DNA of 64,000 bases from contig NZ_JAALFE010000006.1 in NCBI RefSeq assembly GCF_011059185.1, positions 62,001-126,000 on the forward strand. The letters run 5' to 3'. The stretch comes from Paragemmobacter kunshanensis (lineage in GTDB: Bacteria; Pseudomonadota; Alphaproteobacteria; Rhodobacterales; Rhodobacteraceae). Below are positions 38,496-47,536 of the stretch, piece after piece. The first letter of the stretch is position 1. Every line of letters starts with the position of its first letter. The notes beneath the pieces were generated by a model that saw only the letters and a program-made list of their open reading frames with translations, made no database searches and was not told where the DNA came from. The translations under genes were made by a program, and so were the position numbers.

Positions 38496-39757
38496 CAGCC
38501 GGTCACCTTGCCCAGGACAAGGCTCGCATTCGTGCCGCCAAAGCCGAAGGAATTCGAAAGCGCCACGTCGATCCTGCGCTTCACCGCCCTGTTGGGCGCC
38601 AGGTCCAGCTTCGGCTGCACCGCCGGATTGTCCAGGTTGATCGTCGGCGGCGCCACCTGATCGCGGATCGCCAGCACGCAGAAGATCGCCTCCACCGCGC
38701 CCGCCGCCCCCAGAAGATGCCCGATGCTGGATTTGGTCGAAGACATCGTGGCCTTGGCCGCCGCATCGCCCATCAACCGCTCCACCGCGCCCAGTTCGAT
38801 GGTATCCGCCATCGTGCTGGTGCCATGGGCATTGATGTAATCCACCTGATCCGGCCCGATCCCCGCCCGCTTCAGCGCGGCCGACATCGACCGGAAGCCC
38901 CCGTCGCCATCCTCGCTCGGCGCGGTGATGTGATAGGCATCCCCCGAAAGGCCATAGCCCAGAACTTCGGCATAGATCTTCGCGCCGCGCGCCCTGGCAT
39001 GCTCGTATTCCTCAAGCACCACCACACCCGCACCCTCGCCCATCACGAATCCATCGCGATCCGCGTCATAGGGGCGGGATGCCTTGGCCGGATCATCGGC
39101 CCGCTTGGTGGACAGCGCCTTGCAGGCGTTGAACCCGGCAATCCCGATCTCGCTGATGGGGCTTTCCGCCCCGCCCGCCAGCATCACATCGGCATCCCCC
39201 CACTGGATCAACCGCGCCGCATCGCCAATGGCATGGGCGCCGGTGGAACAGGCCGTGACGACGGCATGGTTCGGCCCCTTGAAGCCGAAGCGGATGGAGA
39301 CCTGCCCCGAAATCAGGTTGATCAGCGCGCCGGGAATGAAGAAGGGCGAAACGCGCTTCGGCCCCTTCTCCTTGATCAGCACGGCGGTTTCGGCGATCGA
39401 GGTCAGCCCCCCGATCCCCGAGCCGATCATCACGCCCGTCCGAAGACGGCCTTCCTCGTCTTCCGGCATCCACCCCGAATCCCGCACCGCCTGCTCGGCC
39501 GCGGCCATGCCGTAGAGGATGAAATCATCCACCTTGCGGCGATCCTTGGGTTCCATCCAGTCATCGGGATTGAAGGTGCCGTCGCTGCCATCGCCGAAAG
39601 GGATCTCGCAGGCATATTGCGTGACGACGTTCGACGCATCGAAACGCGTGATCGGCCCCGCGCCCGACTGCCCGGCCAGCAGCCGCTCCCAGGTCTCTTC
39701 CACCCCGCAGGCCAGCGGCGTGACCAGACCCAGACCCGTGATGACAACCCGACGCAT
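38495..39757 (-). CDS. fabF: 3-oxoacyl-[acyl-carrier-protein] synthase II
   Basis: 420 residues. It elongates fatty acids by condensing malonyl-ACP with acyl-ACP. The active-site Cys170 lies in VVTACSTGAHAIGDA; the two His are in NAHGTSTMADTIE and SSIGHLLGAAGA. The C-terminal NSFGFGGTNASLVLG completes the thiolase fold. The ATG at 39757 opens with RRVVITGLGLVTPLA as in all FabF. Confidence 0.97.
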   Translation of the reverse strand: MRRVVITGLGLVTPLACGVEETWERLLAGQSGAGPITRFDASNVVTQYACEIPFGDGSDGTFNPDDWMEPKDRRKVDDFILYGMAAAEQAVRDSGWMPEDEEGRLRTGVMIGSGIGGLTSIAETAVLIKEKGPKRVSPFFIPGALINLISGQVSIRFGFKGPNHAVVTACSTGAHAIGDAARLIQWGDADVMLAGGAESPISEIGIAGFNACKALSTKRADDPAKASRPYDADRDGFVMGEGAGVVVLEEYEHARARGAKIYAEVLGYGLSGDAYHITAPSEDGDGGFRSMSAALKRAGIGPDQVDYINAHGTSTMADTIELGAVERLMGDAAAKATMSSTKSSIGHLLGAAGAVEAIFCVLAIRDQVAPPTINLDNPAVQPKLDLAPNRAVKRRIDVALSNSFGFGGTNASLVLGKVTG

Positions 39758-40070
39758 TCGGCCCCTCCATGAACGCCTGTCCTGCCGGGTGATACACGGG
39801 GGGGCGGGGCCGTGCAACACGGCCCCGCCGCCAGCCCCCCGCGCCCGCCACTCCCCGCCGGTCCGCCCGGGCCTGCCAGGGCAGACGGGGGGGCAACCGC
39901 CCCCCCGCACCCCCCCGGCACCCCTGCTCCGGACGCCCCGCACCCCGCGCCCTTCTCCCTCCCCCGTTTCGGGGGAGCGTCGGGGAGGGGGTCCCCCACC
40001 CCAAAACCACGCAAAGGAAAACGGGCGCCCCTTTCGGGACGCCCGCCAAACCCTGCCGATCCGGAAGGGA
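39758..40070. other. 313-bp GC-rich intergenic region between fabF and acpP
   Basis: No gene is supported. It holds strong hairpins: GGCGGGGCCGTG with its complement around CAA (39804-39830), and CTCCCCCG/CGGGGGAG near 39957. The acpP terminator lies at 40023-40044. Cytosine-run sequence fills most of the rest. Confidence 0.5.
40023..40044 (-). terminator. acpP terminator
   Basis: Read on the minus strand, GGGCG-T-CCC pairs with GGG-C-CGCCC around GAAAG, followed by GTTTTCC, 26 bp after the acpP stop. Confidence 0.65.
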
Positions 40071-40304
40071 TCAGGCGGCTTCCGAGATGAACTTCACCGC
40101 ATCGCCGAAGGTCTGGATGGTCTCGGCCGCATCATCCGGGATCTCGATCCCGAACTCTTCCTCAAAGGCCATGACCAGTTCCACGGTGTCGAGCGAATCC
40201 GCGCCCAGATCGTCGATGAACGAGGCGTTCTCGGTCACCTTGTCTTCCTCGACGCCCAGATGCTCGACGACGATCTTCTTCACGCGTGCAGCGATGTCGC
40301 TCAT
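40071..40304 (-). CDS. acpP: Acyl carrier protein
   Basis: 77 residues, acidic. The 4'-phosphopantetheine serine is S37 in [19 protein letters not shown]. It carries growing acyl chains for FabD, FabF and FabG, all encoded nearby. GAGGAAGAG precedes the ATG. It has its own promoter and terminator, as expected for a very highly expressed protein. Confidence 0.99.
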   Translation of the reverse strand: MSDIAARVKKIVVEHLGVEEDKVTENASFIDDLGADSLDTVELVMAFEEEFGIEIPDDAAETIQTFGDAVKFISEAA

Positions 40305-40421
40305 GTCTCTTCCTCTTTTCCGTTGCGGGATCGCATCCCGTTCCTTGTCCCTGCCCCAGGGGGGCACCGTCCCCGCAAACCATACGGGAAGGCCGGGTTA
40401 ACTCCCGGCCCTTTCGCCGCG

Positions 40422-40450
40422 CCTATAGCAAGGGCGTTCCCGCAAGGCAA
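40422..40450 (-). promoter_or_regulatory. acpP promoter with hairpin at the transcript start
   Basis: -35 TTGCCT (40445-40450), 17-bp spacer, -10 TATAGG (40422-40427) on the minus strand. A stem GGCCGGG/CCCGGCC (40391-40410) lies just downstream of the expected start point; it is either the fabG terminator or a 5' mRNA hairpin. Confidence 0.6.
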
Positions 40451-40481
40451 ACGCTTTCCATGCCACAGGCCCGACGCTGCG

Positions 40482-41219
40482 CTATACCATGTCCATCCCG
40501 CCGTTCACATGCAAGGTGGCACCGGTCACATAACCCGCCTCGGCCGAGGAAAGATACAGCACCGCCGCCGCGATCTCGGCCGGATCACCCATCCGTCCGG
40601 CGGGCACCGCCGTCAGGATGCGCGCCTTCTGCTCCTCGTTCAGCTTGTCCGTCATCGCCGTGGCGATGAAGCCCGGCGCCACCACATTCACCGTGATCCC
40701 CCGGCTTGCCACTTCCGCCGCCAGCGATTTCGACAGGCCCAGGAGCCCCGCCTTCGCCGCGGAATAGTTCACCTGCCCGCCATTCCCCGTGGTCCCCACG
40801 ACCGAGCCGATATTCACGATCCGCCCCCAGCGCGCCTTCATCATGCCGCGCACGGCGGCCCGGCACAGCCGGAAGGTCGCGGTCAGGTTCACGTCCAGCA
40901 CGCTCGCCCAGTCGTCATCCGACATCCGCATCACCAGCCCGTCGCGCGTGATGCCCGCATTGTTCACCAGGATGTCGACCGATCCCATCGCCTCGGCCGC
41001 CCGCTTCACCAGCGCCTCGACCTCTTCCGCCACCGACAGGTTGCAGGGCAGCACATGCGCGCGCCCCCCCAGTTCCGCCGCCAGCGCCTCCAGCGGTTCC
41101 ACCCGCGTGCCCGAAAGCCCGACCGTCGCCCCCGCGCCATGCAGCGCCCGCGCGATATCGGCCCCGATCCCGCCCGAGGCCCCCGTCACCAGCGCCGCCT
41201 TACCCGTCAGATCGAACAT
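40482..41219 (-). CDS. fabG: 3-oxoacyl-[acyl-carrier-protein] reductase
   Basis: 245 residues, short-chain dehydrogenase. NADPH site TGASGGIGADIA (about 12-23), NNAG near 86, catalytic Ser in NIGSVVG, Tyr and Lys in YSAAKAG (about 151-155). It reduces the 3-oxoacyl-ACP made by FabF. The ATG at 41219 has GGGAGCAGG upstream. fabD lies 1.5 kb away, separated by two unrelated genes. Confidence 0.96.
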   Translation of the reverse strand: MFDLTGKAALVTGASGGIGADIARALHGAGATVGLSGTRVEPLEALAAELGGRAHVLPCNLSVAEEVEALVKRAAEAMGSVDILVNNAGITRDGLVMRMSDDDWASVLDVNLTATFRLCRAAVRGMMKARWGRIVNIGSVVGTTGNGGQVNYSAAKAGLLGLSKSLAAEVASRGITVNVVAPGFIATAMTDKLNEEQKARILTAVPAGRMGDPAEIAAAVLYLSSAEAGYVTGATLHVNGGMDMV

Positions 41220-41346
41220 CGCCTGCTCCCTTCGCTCAGAAACTGACGGTTTCCCTAGCAGCATCAATTCCGCCATACCAGCCATTGCGCGGCCCCGCCG
41301 CTTCCGGCAAGCTTCCATCGGGGGCTTTCTGCCAGCAGGCAAAGCC

Positions 41347-42069
41347 ATGTCGAACAGCCTTTTTCCCGAAGCGGTGCTTGTCGCCCTTCTGCTTCTCCCC
41401 CTCGCCGCGCTGATCCTGCGCCGCCTCGCGCGGCCCCATCGTCGCCGCCACCGCCGCCGCGCGCGCCATGGCACGGAGTTCAGCAGATGGTCCGGCCCCG
41501 CCGCGATCCATCCCCTTCCCCCGCCCGCAGCGCCCCCCGTCGCCAGCGCTGAAGCGCCCGTCGCGCCCGCCTCCCCCGACCTGCGCGATCCCGCCCAGCA
41601 ACTGCATGCCATCGCGCGGGTGGAATTCGAATGCACGCCCCTCCTGAACCGCAAGGAAGCCCGCCTTCTCCCGCTGCTCGAATCCGCCACCCGCGATCTC
41701 TGCGCCGGTCACCGCGTCATGGCCCAGACCAGCCTGGGCGAGCTGATCCGCCCCCGCCCCGACAGCGCAGGCCCCGATGACCGCAACGCCGCCTTCGCCT
41801 CGATCAATTCCAAACGCCTCGATTTCGCGATCATCGACAGGGCCGGCCGGCTGGCCCTTGCCGTGGAATATCAGGGCGAAGGCCATCACCAGGGCACCGC
41901 CTTCATGCGCGACGCCGTCAAGCGCGAGGCGATCCGCCGCGCCGGGGTCCCCCTGATCGAGGTCGAGCCCGACTTCGACCCCGGCCTTCTGCGCCAGCGC
42001 GTCCAGGGCCATCTGGCCCCCGTGGCGGGCAGCGCCAGCATCACCGCCCTCGGCAGCCGCCGCCCCTAG
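41347..42069 (+). CDS. DUF2726-domain membrane-anchored protein
   Basis: 240 residues. An N-terminal hydrophobic helix (AVLVALLLLPLAALILRRLA) is followed by an Arg-rich patch, a Pro/Ala linker, and a C-terminal domain with FASINSKRLDFAIIDRAGRLALAVEYQGEGHH (about 150-185). That fits DUF2726, a nuclease-like fold related to very-short-patch repair enzymes (Asp and Glu-x-Gln positions D-F and EYQG). Activity is not known. It is divergent from fabG and convergent with the ASCH gene. Confidence 0.8.
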   Translation: MSNSLFPEAVLVALLLLPLAALILRRLARPHRRRHRRRARHGTEFSRWSGPAAIHPLPPPAAPPVASAEAPVAPASPDLRDPAQQLHAIARVEFECTPLLNRKEARLLPLLESATRDLCAGHRVMAQTSLGELIRPRPDSAGPDDRNAAFASINSKRLDFAIIDRAGRLALAVEYQGEGHHQGTAFMRDAVKREAIRRAGVPLIEVEPDFDPGLLRQRVQGHLAPVAGSASITALGSRRP

Positions 42070-42078
42070 ACGCGGCCC

Positions 42079-42120
42079 AAATTTCTTCGAAGAAATTTGC
42101 AAAAATCTTCGAAGATTTTT
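42079..42120. terminator. Two adjacent 20-bp perfect palindromes between convergent genes
   Basis: AAATTTCTTC plus complement (42079-42098) and AAAAATCTTC plus complement (42101-42120), both centred on TTCGAA. They begin 9 bp after one stop codon and end 2 bp before the other. AT content and symmetry fit a bidirectional terminator. Confidence 0.7.
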
Positions 42121-42122
42121 GA

Positions 42123-42590
42123 TCAGAGCAGGGACTTCGCCACCGCCTCGGCCTCTTCCGCGGCCACATGGCCCGGCGCGGCGGCGGCCAGGTCGGCATC
42201 AAGCACGGCAAGCAGGCGGAACTCCTCCCACCACAGCCACATGTCCGGCCGATAGTATCCCTCGGCGCGGAAATACGCCTCATGCGCCAGCCGCCAGAAG
42301 GCCAGCGATCCATCGCCCTCACCCTCCAGCGCAGCAAATTCCGCGTCAATCTCGTCCAGCCGCCGCCGCCCGACGGCGACCGTCTCGATCACCGCCACCG
42401 CGCGGCCTGCGGCCATCACCGCCCAGGCCATGCCCGGAACCGTCGGGTTCGCCTCCCGCCCATCCCAGACCGTCGCGCGCTTGCGCCCCGCAATCACCAG
42501 CGCGGCCAGCCTTTCCTGCGCTCCCGCCGATCCGAAGGCGAGACAGGGCAGAGGCCCGAATCCCGCAATCTCGACGCTCTCCTCCGACAT
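42123..42590 (-). CDS. ASCH-domain protein
   Basis: 155 residues. The ASCH RNA-binding-like fold is shown by LVIAGRKRATVWD, the following AVAVIETVAVGRRRLDEI, and WRLAHEAYFRAEGYYRPDMWLWWEEFRLL near the end. The family is a PUA-like beta-barrel; some members hydrolyse N4-acetylcytidine. No catalytic set can be assigned with confidence. The start is the ATG at 42590; neighbours give no clue to its role. Confidence 0.85.
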   Translation of the reverse strand: MSEESVEIAGFGPLPCLAFGSAGAQERLAALVIAGRKRATVWDGREANPTVPGMAWAVMAAGRAVAVIETVAVGRRRLDEIDAEFAALEGEGDGSLAFWRLAHEAYFRAEGYYRPDMWLWWEEFRLLAVLDADLAAAAPGHVAAEEAEAVAKSLL

Positions 42591-42706
42591 CCCGCTTCCC
42601 CCTTGCGCCGGTTACCTGCGACGGTCGCCAACCCGGGCCAGAAGGGGGCAAGGTGCCCCCGGCCCGGTCCGGGCCGACAGCGAGATCACACGCCGCCGCC
42701 CCGGGA

Positions 42707-43642
42707 TCAGCCCTTCGCCCCCAGCACATCCTCGGGCGTGCCGATGGCGCGCAGGGACATCTCGCCTGACACGATCCGCTTGATCATCCCCGACAGCGCC
42801 TTTCCGGCGCCGATCTCCCAGAACTCGGTCACGCCCGCGCCTTCCATCCACAAGACGGATTCGCGCCAGCGCACCGATCCCGTCACCTGCGCCACCAGCA
42901 GATCACGGATGCGGTCCGGCTCGGTCACCGCCTCGGCGCGGACATTCACCACCACCGGCACAACCGGCCTGTCCACCACCACGGCGGCCAGCGCCTCGGC
43001 CATGACCCGCGCGGCGGGCTGCATCAGCGCGCAGTGGAAGGGCGCGCTGACCGGCAACAGCAGCGCCCGCTTGGCGCCCCTGGCCTTGGCGATCTCCACC
43101 GCCCGCTCCACCGCCGCCTTGTGGCCCGATACCACCACCTGCGCGGGATCGTTGTCATTGGCGGCCTGGCAGACCTCGCCCTGCGCGGCCTCGGCCGCCA
43201 CCGCCACCGCCGCCTCGAAATCCAGGCCCAGAAGGGCTGCCATCGCCCCCACGCCCACCGGCACCGCCTCCTGCATCGCACGCCCCCGGATCCGCAGCAG
43301 CCGCGCCGTATCCGACAGGCTCAGCGCCCCCGCCGCGCAAAGCGCGGAATATTCCCCAAGGCTGTGCCCCGCCACGAAACCGGCATGCGAGGAAACTGTG
43401 ATCCCCTCCGCCTCCAGCGCCCGCAGCGCCGCGATCGAGGTGGCCATCAGCGCGGGCTGGGCATTCTGCGTCAGCGTCAGTTCCGCGATGTCGCCCTCCC
43501 AGATCAACGCCGAAAGCTTCTCCCCCAGCGCCGCATCCACCTCGTCGAAGACGGCCTTCGCCGCCGGATAGGCCTCGGCCAGCGCGCGCCCCATCCCGAT
43601 GGTCTGCGCCCCCTGTCCCGGAAACACGAATGCTCGGCTCAT
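42707..43642 (-). CDS. fabD: Malonyl-CoA:ACP transacylase
   Basis: 311 residues. The nucleophile is S94 in VAGHSLGEYSA; the catalytic His is in SAPFHCALM. The oxyanion region FPGQGAQTIGMG opens the protein. It loads malonate onto AcpP for FabF. The 5' gap to the chemoreceptor gene is 220 bp with no further gene. Confidence 0.97.
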   Translation of the reverse strand: MSRAFVFPGQGAQTIGMGRALAEAYPAAKAVFDEVDAALGEKLSALIWEGDIAELTLTQNAQPALMATSIAALRALEAEGITVSSHAGFVAGHSLGEYSALCAAGALSLSDTARLLRIRGRAMQEAVPVGVGAMAALLGLDFEAAVAVAAEAAQGEVCQAANDNDPAQVVVSGHKAAVERAVEIAKARGAKRALLLPVSAPFHCALMQPAARVMAEALAAVVVDRPVVPVVVNVRAEAVTEPDRIRDLLVAQVTGSVRWRESVLWMEGAGVTEFWEIGAGKALSGMIKRIVSGEMSLRAIGTPEDVLGAKG

Positions 43643-43862
43643 CGCCCGTCCCTCCCTGGCTCCGGGCCCTCTGCGGCCCGCCTCCCCTTCCGCTTACCCA
43701 ATGCCCCCTCCGCGCGCAATCACCCAGCGCCCCGCCCCATCCCGCCCGGCCCCGCGCCCGATCCGATCCGCCCGGCGGTTAAACCCGGCTTCATATCCGT
43801 CGTTCAAGATGCCTGAGACCCGGTGACACCCGCCGCCCCCCACATCCTTCCGCAAGGTGACC

Positions 43863-45317
43863 ATGAAAGACATTTCCCACGAAGAAATGCCGATGATCGC
43901 GGATCATGGCACCGGCCATCCCGTCGGCCATCCCACGGATCGCAACGCCGGGGTGATCCGCGACATCGCGGCCGAGGTGGGCACCCTCTCGGTCTCGCTC
44001 GCCGATGTCTCCGGCGCGGTCGAGGATGTGGACAAGCTCATGCACGCCCAGGTGGAAACCCTGCGCGGCCTGCACGGCCTGTCCGAATCCCTCGCCCGCG
44101 GGAATGAGGCCATCCGCGACGCCGCCCGCGCCGCCCGCGGCGCCACGGTCGAGGCGCGCGAAACCGTCGCCTCCGGCCAGACCCGGATCGGCGCCGCCCT
44201 GTCCGATGTCACCGCCCTTGCCAATCAGGTGGCGCTCTTCGGCGACCGGATCGAGTCGCTCACCCAGGCCCTGACCCGCGTCGCCCGCGCCGCAGGCGAT
44301 ATCGACGCCATCGCCCGCACCACCAACCTCCTCGCCCTCAACGCCTCGATCGAGGCCGCCCGCGCCGGTGCCGCCGGGCGCGGCTTCATGGTCGTCGCGC
44401 AAGAGGTCAAGCAGCTCTCCGGCCGCACGCAAGAGGCGACCCAGCTCATCGACGCCAATCTCGCCAATCTCACCCGCGAAATCACCGCCCTGGCCGAGGC
44501 GGGCCGCTCCGCCGCCGAAAGCGCGGGCAAGGTCCGGCGCGAGGCCGATCACGTCTCCCGCGTGATGACGGAGATCGACGGCGCGGTCCTCGCCATCGCC
44601 GACCGGCAGGATCAGATCACCGCCTGCACCGACGCCGCCGCCACCCAGGTGGCCGCCACCGAACAGGGCTGTCAGGGCATCGGCGTCGGGGTGACGCAGG
44701 CCGCGGGGCGGCTCTCGGCCGCGAAAGGCAGCCTCTCCGATCTCGTCGATGCCAGCGAACGCCTCGTCGCCTCCACCGCCCGCCTTGGCGTCGATACCGT
44801 CGACACCCCCTATATCAATGCCGTGCAAGAGGCCGCCGCCCGCATCTCCGCCCTTTTCGAGGCCGAGGTTGCGGCAGGCCGGATCTCGCTGCATGACCTC
44901 TTCGATCAGACCTACCGCCCGATCCCGGGCAGCGATCCCCAGCAGGTGATGACCGCCTTCACCGCGCTGACCGACCGCCTCCTTCCCGCCGTGCAGGAAC
45001 CGCTTCTCGATCTTTCGCCCGATGTGGTCTTCTGTGCCGCGGTGGATGTGAACGGCTATCTGCCCACCCATAACCGCAAGTTCTCGCAACCCCAGCGTCC
45101 GGGCGATCCCACATGGAACACGGCGAACTGCCGCAACCGCCGCATCTTCGCCGATCGCGTGGGCCTCGGCGCCGGGCGCAGCACCCGGCCCTTCTACCTG
45201 CAATCCTACCGGCGCGACATGGGCGGCGGCACCTTCGCCCTGATGAAGGACGTCTCGGCCCCGATCTTTGTCCAGGGCCGCCACTGGGGCGGCCTGCGGC
45301 TGGCCTATCGCGCCTGA
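43863..45317 (+). CDS. Soluble methyl-accepting chemotaxis-type receptor with C-terminal sensor domain
   Basis: 484 residues without any membrane helix. The coiled-coil signalling domain (about 20-300) has the receptor hairpin tip [20 protein letters not shown] and [18 protein letters not shown]. The sensor-like domain is C-terminal (about 330-484), with [31 protein letters not shown] and a conserved end [18 protein letters not shown]. The reversed order, signalling first and sensor last, is known from a group of proteobacterial receptors with Cache/PAS-like tails. It may feed cytoplasmic chemosensory arrays. AAGGTGA supports the ATG at 43863 over a GTG two codons earlier. Confidence 0.88.
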   Translation: MKDISHEEMPMIADHGTGHPVGHPTDRNAGVIRDIAAEVGTLSVSLADVSGAVEDVDKLMHAQVETLRGLHGLSESLARGNEAIRDAARAARGATVEARETVASGQTRIGAALSDVTALANQVALFGDRIESLTQALTRVARAAGDIDAIARTTNLLALNASIEAARAGAAGRGFMVVAQEVKQLSGRTQEATQLIDANLANLTREITALAEAGRSAAESAGKVRREADHVSRVMTEIDGAVLAIADRQDQITACTDAAATQVAATEQGCQGIGVGVTQAAGRLSAAKGSLSDLVDASERLVASTARLGVDTVDTPYINAVQEAAARISALFEAEVAAGRISLHDLFDQTYRPIPGSDPQQVMTAFTALTDRLLPAVQEPLLDLSPDVVFCAAVDVNGYLPTHNRKFSQPQRPGDPTWNTANCRNRRIFADRVGLGAGRSTRPFYLQSYRRDMGGGTFALMKDVSAPIFVQGRHWGGLRLAYRA

Positions 45318-45377
45318 TATCGCCCCCCCTTCCGCCCGGCCCTTGCCGCCCCCGGGCGGCCATGGCACATCCCCGCC

Positions 45378-45809
45378 ATGGCCCTCCATCAGCACCCCCG
45401 CCTGCGCCGCGTGATCTATGCCACCTCATTCGAGGCGGGCGGCATCCTGCTCTCCACCCTGCTCCTTCTCGCCATGGCCGAAACCACGGCGGGCAGCTCG
45501 CTCGTCTTCTCCATCCTCGCCTCGACCGTGGCCATGCTCTGGAACCTCGCCTTCAACGCGGCCTTCGAAAGATGGGAATCCCGCCAGCCCATCCGCGGCC
45601 GCAGCCTTGCCCGCCGCAGCGCCCATGCCCTGCTCTTCGAAGGCGGGCTCGTCCTCTTCCTCTTGCCCCTCACCGCCTGGTGGTTCTCGGTCCCGCTCCT
45701 CCAGGCGCTGGCCTATGAATCCGCGCTGATCCTCGCCTTCCTGATCTACACCTGGATCTTCACCTTCGCCTTCGACCGCCTCTTCGGCCTGCCCGCCTCG
45801 GCGCGCTGA
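45378..45809 (+). CDS. PACE-family efflux transporter
   Basis: 143 residues, four hydrophobic helices in two bacterial transmembrane pair repeats. The signature SFEAGGILLSTLLLLAMA (Glu19 probably in proton coupling), WNLAFNAAFERWE and the second-repeat LLFEGGLVLFLLPLTAWW match AceI-type PACE proteins, which export chlorhexidine or other biocides and probably natural diamines. It lies alone, 60 bp after the chemoreceptor gene. Confidence 0.88.
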   Translation: MALHQHPRLRRVIYATSFEAGGILLSTLLLLAMAETTAGSSLVFSILASTVAMLWNLAFNAAFERWESRQPIRGRSLARRSAHALLFEGGLVLFLLPLTAWWFSVPLLQALAYESALILAFLIYTWIFTFAFDRLFGLPASAR

Positions 45810-45853
45810 CGCCCTCCCCCGCCCGCCCATCCGCGCGGCGGGCCCCGCCCGCC

Positions 45854-45899
45854 AAAATCCTGCCTCAGGATTTTCCGCGATTTCTGCGTCAGAAATCGC
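45854..45899. repeat. Two trinucleotide-loop hairpins before rpsF
   Basis: AAAATCCTG/CAGGATTTT with loop CCT (45854-45874), and GCGATTTCTG/CAGAAATCGC with loop CGT (45877-45899). They share the TG-NNN-CA apex with the array at 50103-50217 while the outer arms differ. Confidence 0.7.
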
Positions 45900-46073
45900 C
45901 TCCCCGGCATCCCCGCAGCGCCACGGCGCAAAGCCTTGCCTTCCTGCCGCCTTTCTGTATAAGGCCCCATCCTTTCCGCATTCACGTGAACCGGCGCAGC
46001 CTCTCGTGGACGGGCCGCGGAAAGGCCGAACGCCCGCCCTATGAAATGCGCCATGACAAGAACTGGAGTGAAC

Positions 46074-46532
46074 ATGGCTCTTTACGAGCATGTCTTCATT
46101 GCGCGTCAGGATCTGTCCAACGCGCAGGCCGAAGGTCTGATCGAACATTTCTCGACCGTCCTTTCGGACAACGGCGGCAAGGTCGTCGAATCCGAATACT
46201 GGGGCGTCAAGACGATGGCCTACAAGATCAACAAGAACCGCAAGGGCCACTATGCCTTCCTGAAATCGGATGCCCCCTCGGCCGCCGTGCAGGAAATGGA
46301 ACGCCTGATGCGCCTGCATGACGACGTGATGCGCGTCCTGACGATCAAGGTCGATGCCCATGGCGAAGGCCCCTCCGTCCAGATGCAAAAGCGCGACGAG
46401 CGTGAGCGTGGCGATCGTGGCGACCGTCCCGAAGGCGGCTTCGGCGGTGGCGAACGTCGTGAGCGCAGCTTCGGCGACCGTCCCGATCGTGGTGGCGACC
46501 GCGGCGGCGACCGCGGCGGCTTCCGTCGTTGA
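46074..46532 (+). CDS. rpsF: Small-subunit ribosomal protein S6
   Basis: 152 residues. The S6 domain occupies 1-98 (YEHVFIARQDLSNAQ, YWGVKTMAYKINKNRKGHYAF). The tail from about 103 is a low-complexity Arg/Gly/Asp sequence (GDRGDR-type repeats), longer than the E. coli glutamate tail. S6 binds S18 and 16S rRNA in the platform. The ATG at 46074 has CTGGAG before it. It is the first gene of the rpsF-rpsR-rplI operon. Confidence 0.98.
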   Translation: MALYEHVFIARQDLSNAQAEGLIEHFSTVLSDNGGKVVESEYWGVKTMAYKINKNRKGHYAFLKSDAPSAAVQEMERLMRLHDDVMRVLTIKVDAHGEGPSVQMQKRDERERGDRGDRPEGGFGGGERRERSFGDRPDRGGDRGGDRGGFRR

Positions 46533-46558
46533 TCAGGCCCAGGAAAGGACCATAAACC

Positions 46559-46786
46559 ATGGCGAACAAACCGTTTTTCCGCCGCCGCAAGGTTTGCCCC
46601 TTCTCGGGCGACAATGCTCCGGCCATCGACTACAAGGACGTCCGTCTCCTGCAGCGCTACATCTCCGAGCGTGGCAAGATCGTCCCCTCGCGCATCACCG
46701 CGGTCTCGGCGAAAAAGCAGCGTGAACTGGCGCAAGCCATCAAGCGCGCCCGCTTCCTCGCCCTGCTGCCCTACGCCGTGAAATAA
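46559..46786 (+). CDS. rpsR: Small-subunit ribosomal protein S18
   Basis: 75 residues: [31 protein letters not shown] and the C-terminal [15 protein letters not shown]18 pairs with S6 in the 30S platform. AGGAAAGGA lies 9 bp upstream of the ATG. It lies between rpsF (26 bp) and rplI (12 bp). Confidence 0.98.
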   Translation: MANKPFFRRRKVCPFSGDNAPAIDYKDVRLLQRYISERGKIVPSRITAVSAKKQRELAQAIKRARFLALLPYAVK

Positions 46787-46798
46787 GGAGAGACCCAG

Positions 46799-47371
46799 AT
46801 GCAAGTCATCCTCCTTCAGCGCGTGGCCAAGCTTGGCCAGATGGGCGAAGTCGTCAACGTCAAGGACGGCTATGCCCGCAACTTCCTCCTGCCGCAGGGC
46901 AAGGCGCTCCGCGCCAACGAGGCCAACATCAAGTCGTTCGAGGCCAAGAAGGCCCAGCTGGAACTCCAGAACCTCGAAACGAAGAAAGAGGCCGAAGTCG
47001 TCGGCGCGAAACTCGATGGCCAGACCTTCGTGGTGATTCGCTCCGCCTCCGACGCGGGCGCGCTCTACGGCTCCGTCACCACCCGTGACGCCGCCGAAGC
47101 CGCGACCGAGGCCGGCTTCACCGTGAACCGTGCCCAGGTCGTGCTGGATCGCCCGATCAAGGATCTCGGCCTGCACGCCGTCTCGGTGGTGCTGCATCCC
47201 GAAGTCTCGGTCCGCATCACGCTGAACGTCGCCCGCTCGCCCGAAGAGGCCGAACTGCAGGCCTCCGGCAAGTCCATCCAGGACCTCGCCGCCGAAGCCG
47301 AAGCCGCAGCCGATTTCGAAATCGCCGAACTCTTCGACGATCTCGGCGGGGCTGCGTCGGAAGACGCCTAA
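46799..47371 (+). CDS. rplI: Large-subunit ribosomal protein L9
   Basis: 190 residues. N-domain: [20 protein letters not shown] and [16 protein letters not shown]; the long connecting helix runs through about 45-75; the C-domain follows. A C-terminal acidic extension ([21 protein letters not shown]) is typical of alphaproteobacteria. L9 lies at the base of L1 and affects frame maintenance. A strong terminator ends the operon. Confidence 0.98.
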   Translation: MQVILLQRVAKLGQMGEVVNVKDGYARNFLLPQGKALRANEANIKSFEAKKAQLELQNLETKKEAEVVGAKLDGQTFVVIRSASDAGALYGSVTTRDAAEAATEAGFTVNRAQVVLDRPIKDLGLHAVSVVLHPEVSVRITLNVARSPEEAELQASGKSIQDLAAEAEAAADFEIAELFDDLGGAASEDA

Positions 47372-47397
47372 GCGACGGGCCGTCAGGCAAGTCAAAG

Positions 47398-47425
47398 GGG
47401 CCGCGCGGTGCCAACCGCGCGGCCC
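47398..47425 (+). terminator. Terminator of rpsF-rpsR-rplI
   Basis: GGGCCGCGCGG/CCGCGCGGCCC, an 11-bp stem with loop TGCCAA, is followed by TTTCCTTT, 27 bp after the rplI stop. Confidence 0.85.
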
Positions 47426-47536
47426 TTTCCTTTCCGCCCTCGGGGATTGCTCCCTTCCCCAGCCGCGACATGCCGATGTCGCCGCCGCCCAAGCCATCCT
47501 CCCCGCCGCCCCCTAGCGTGGCGGACGGAGGAGCCC

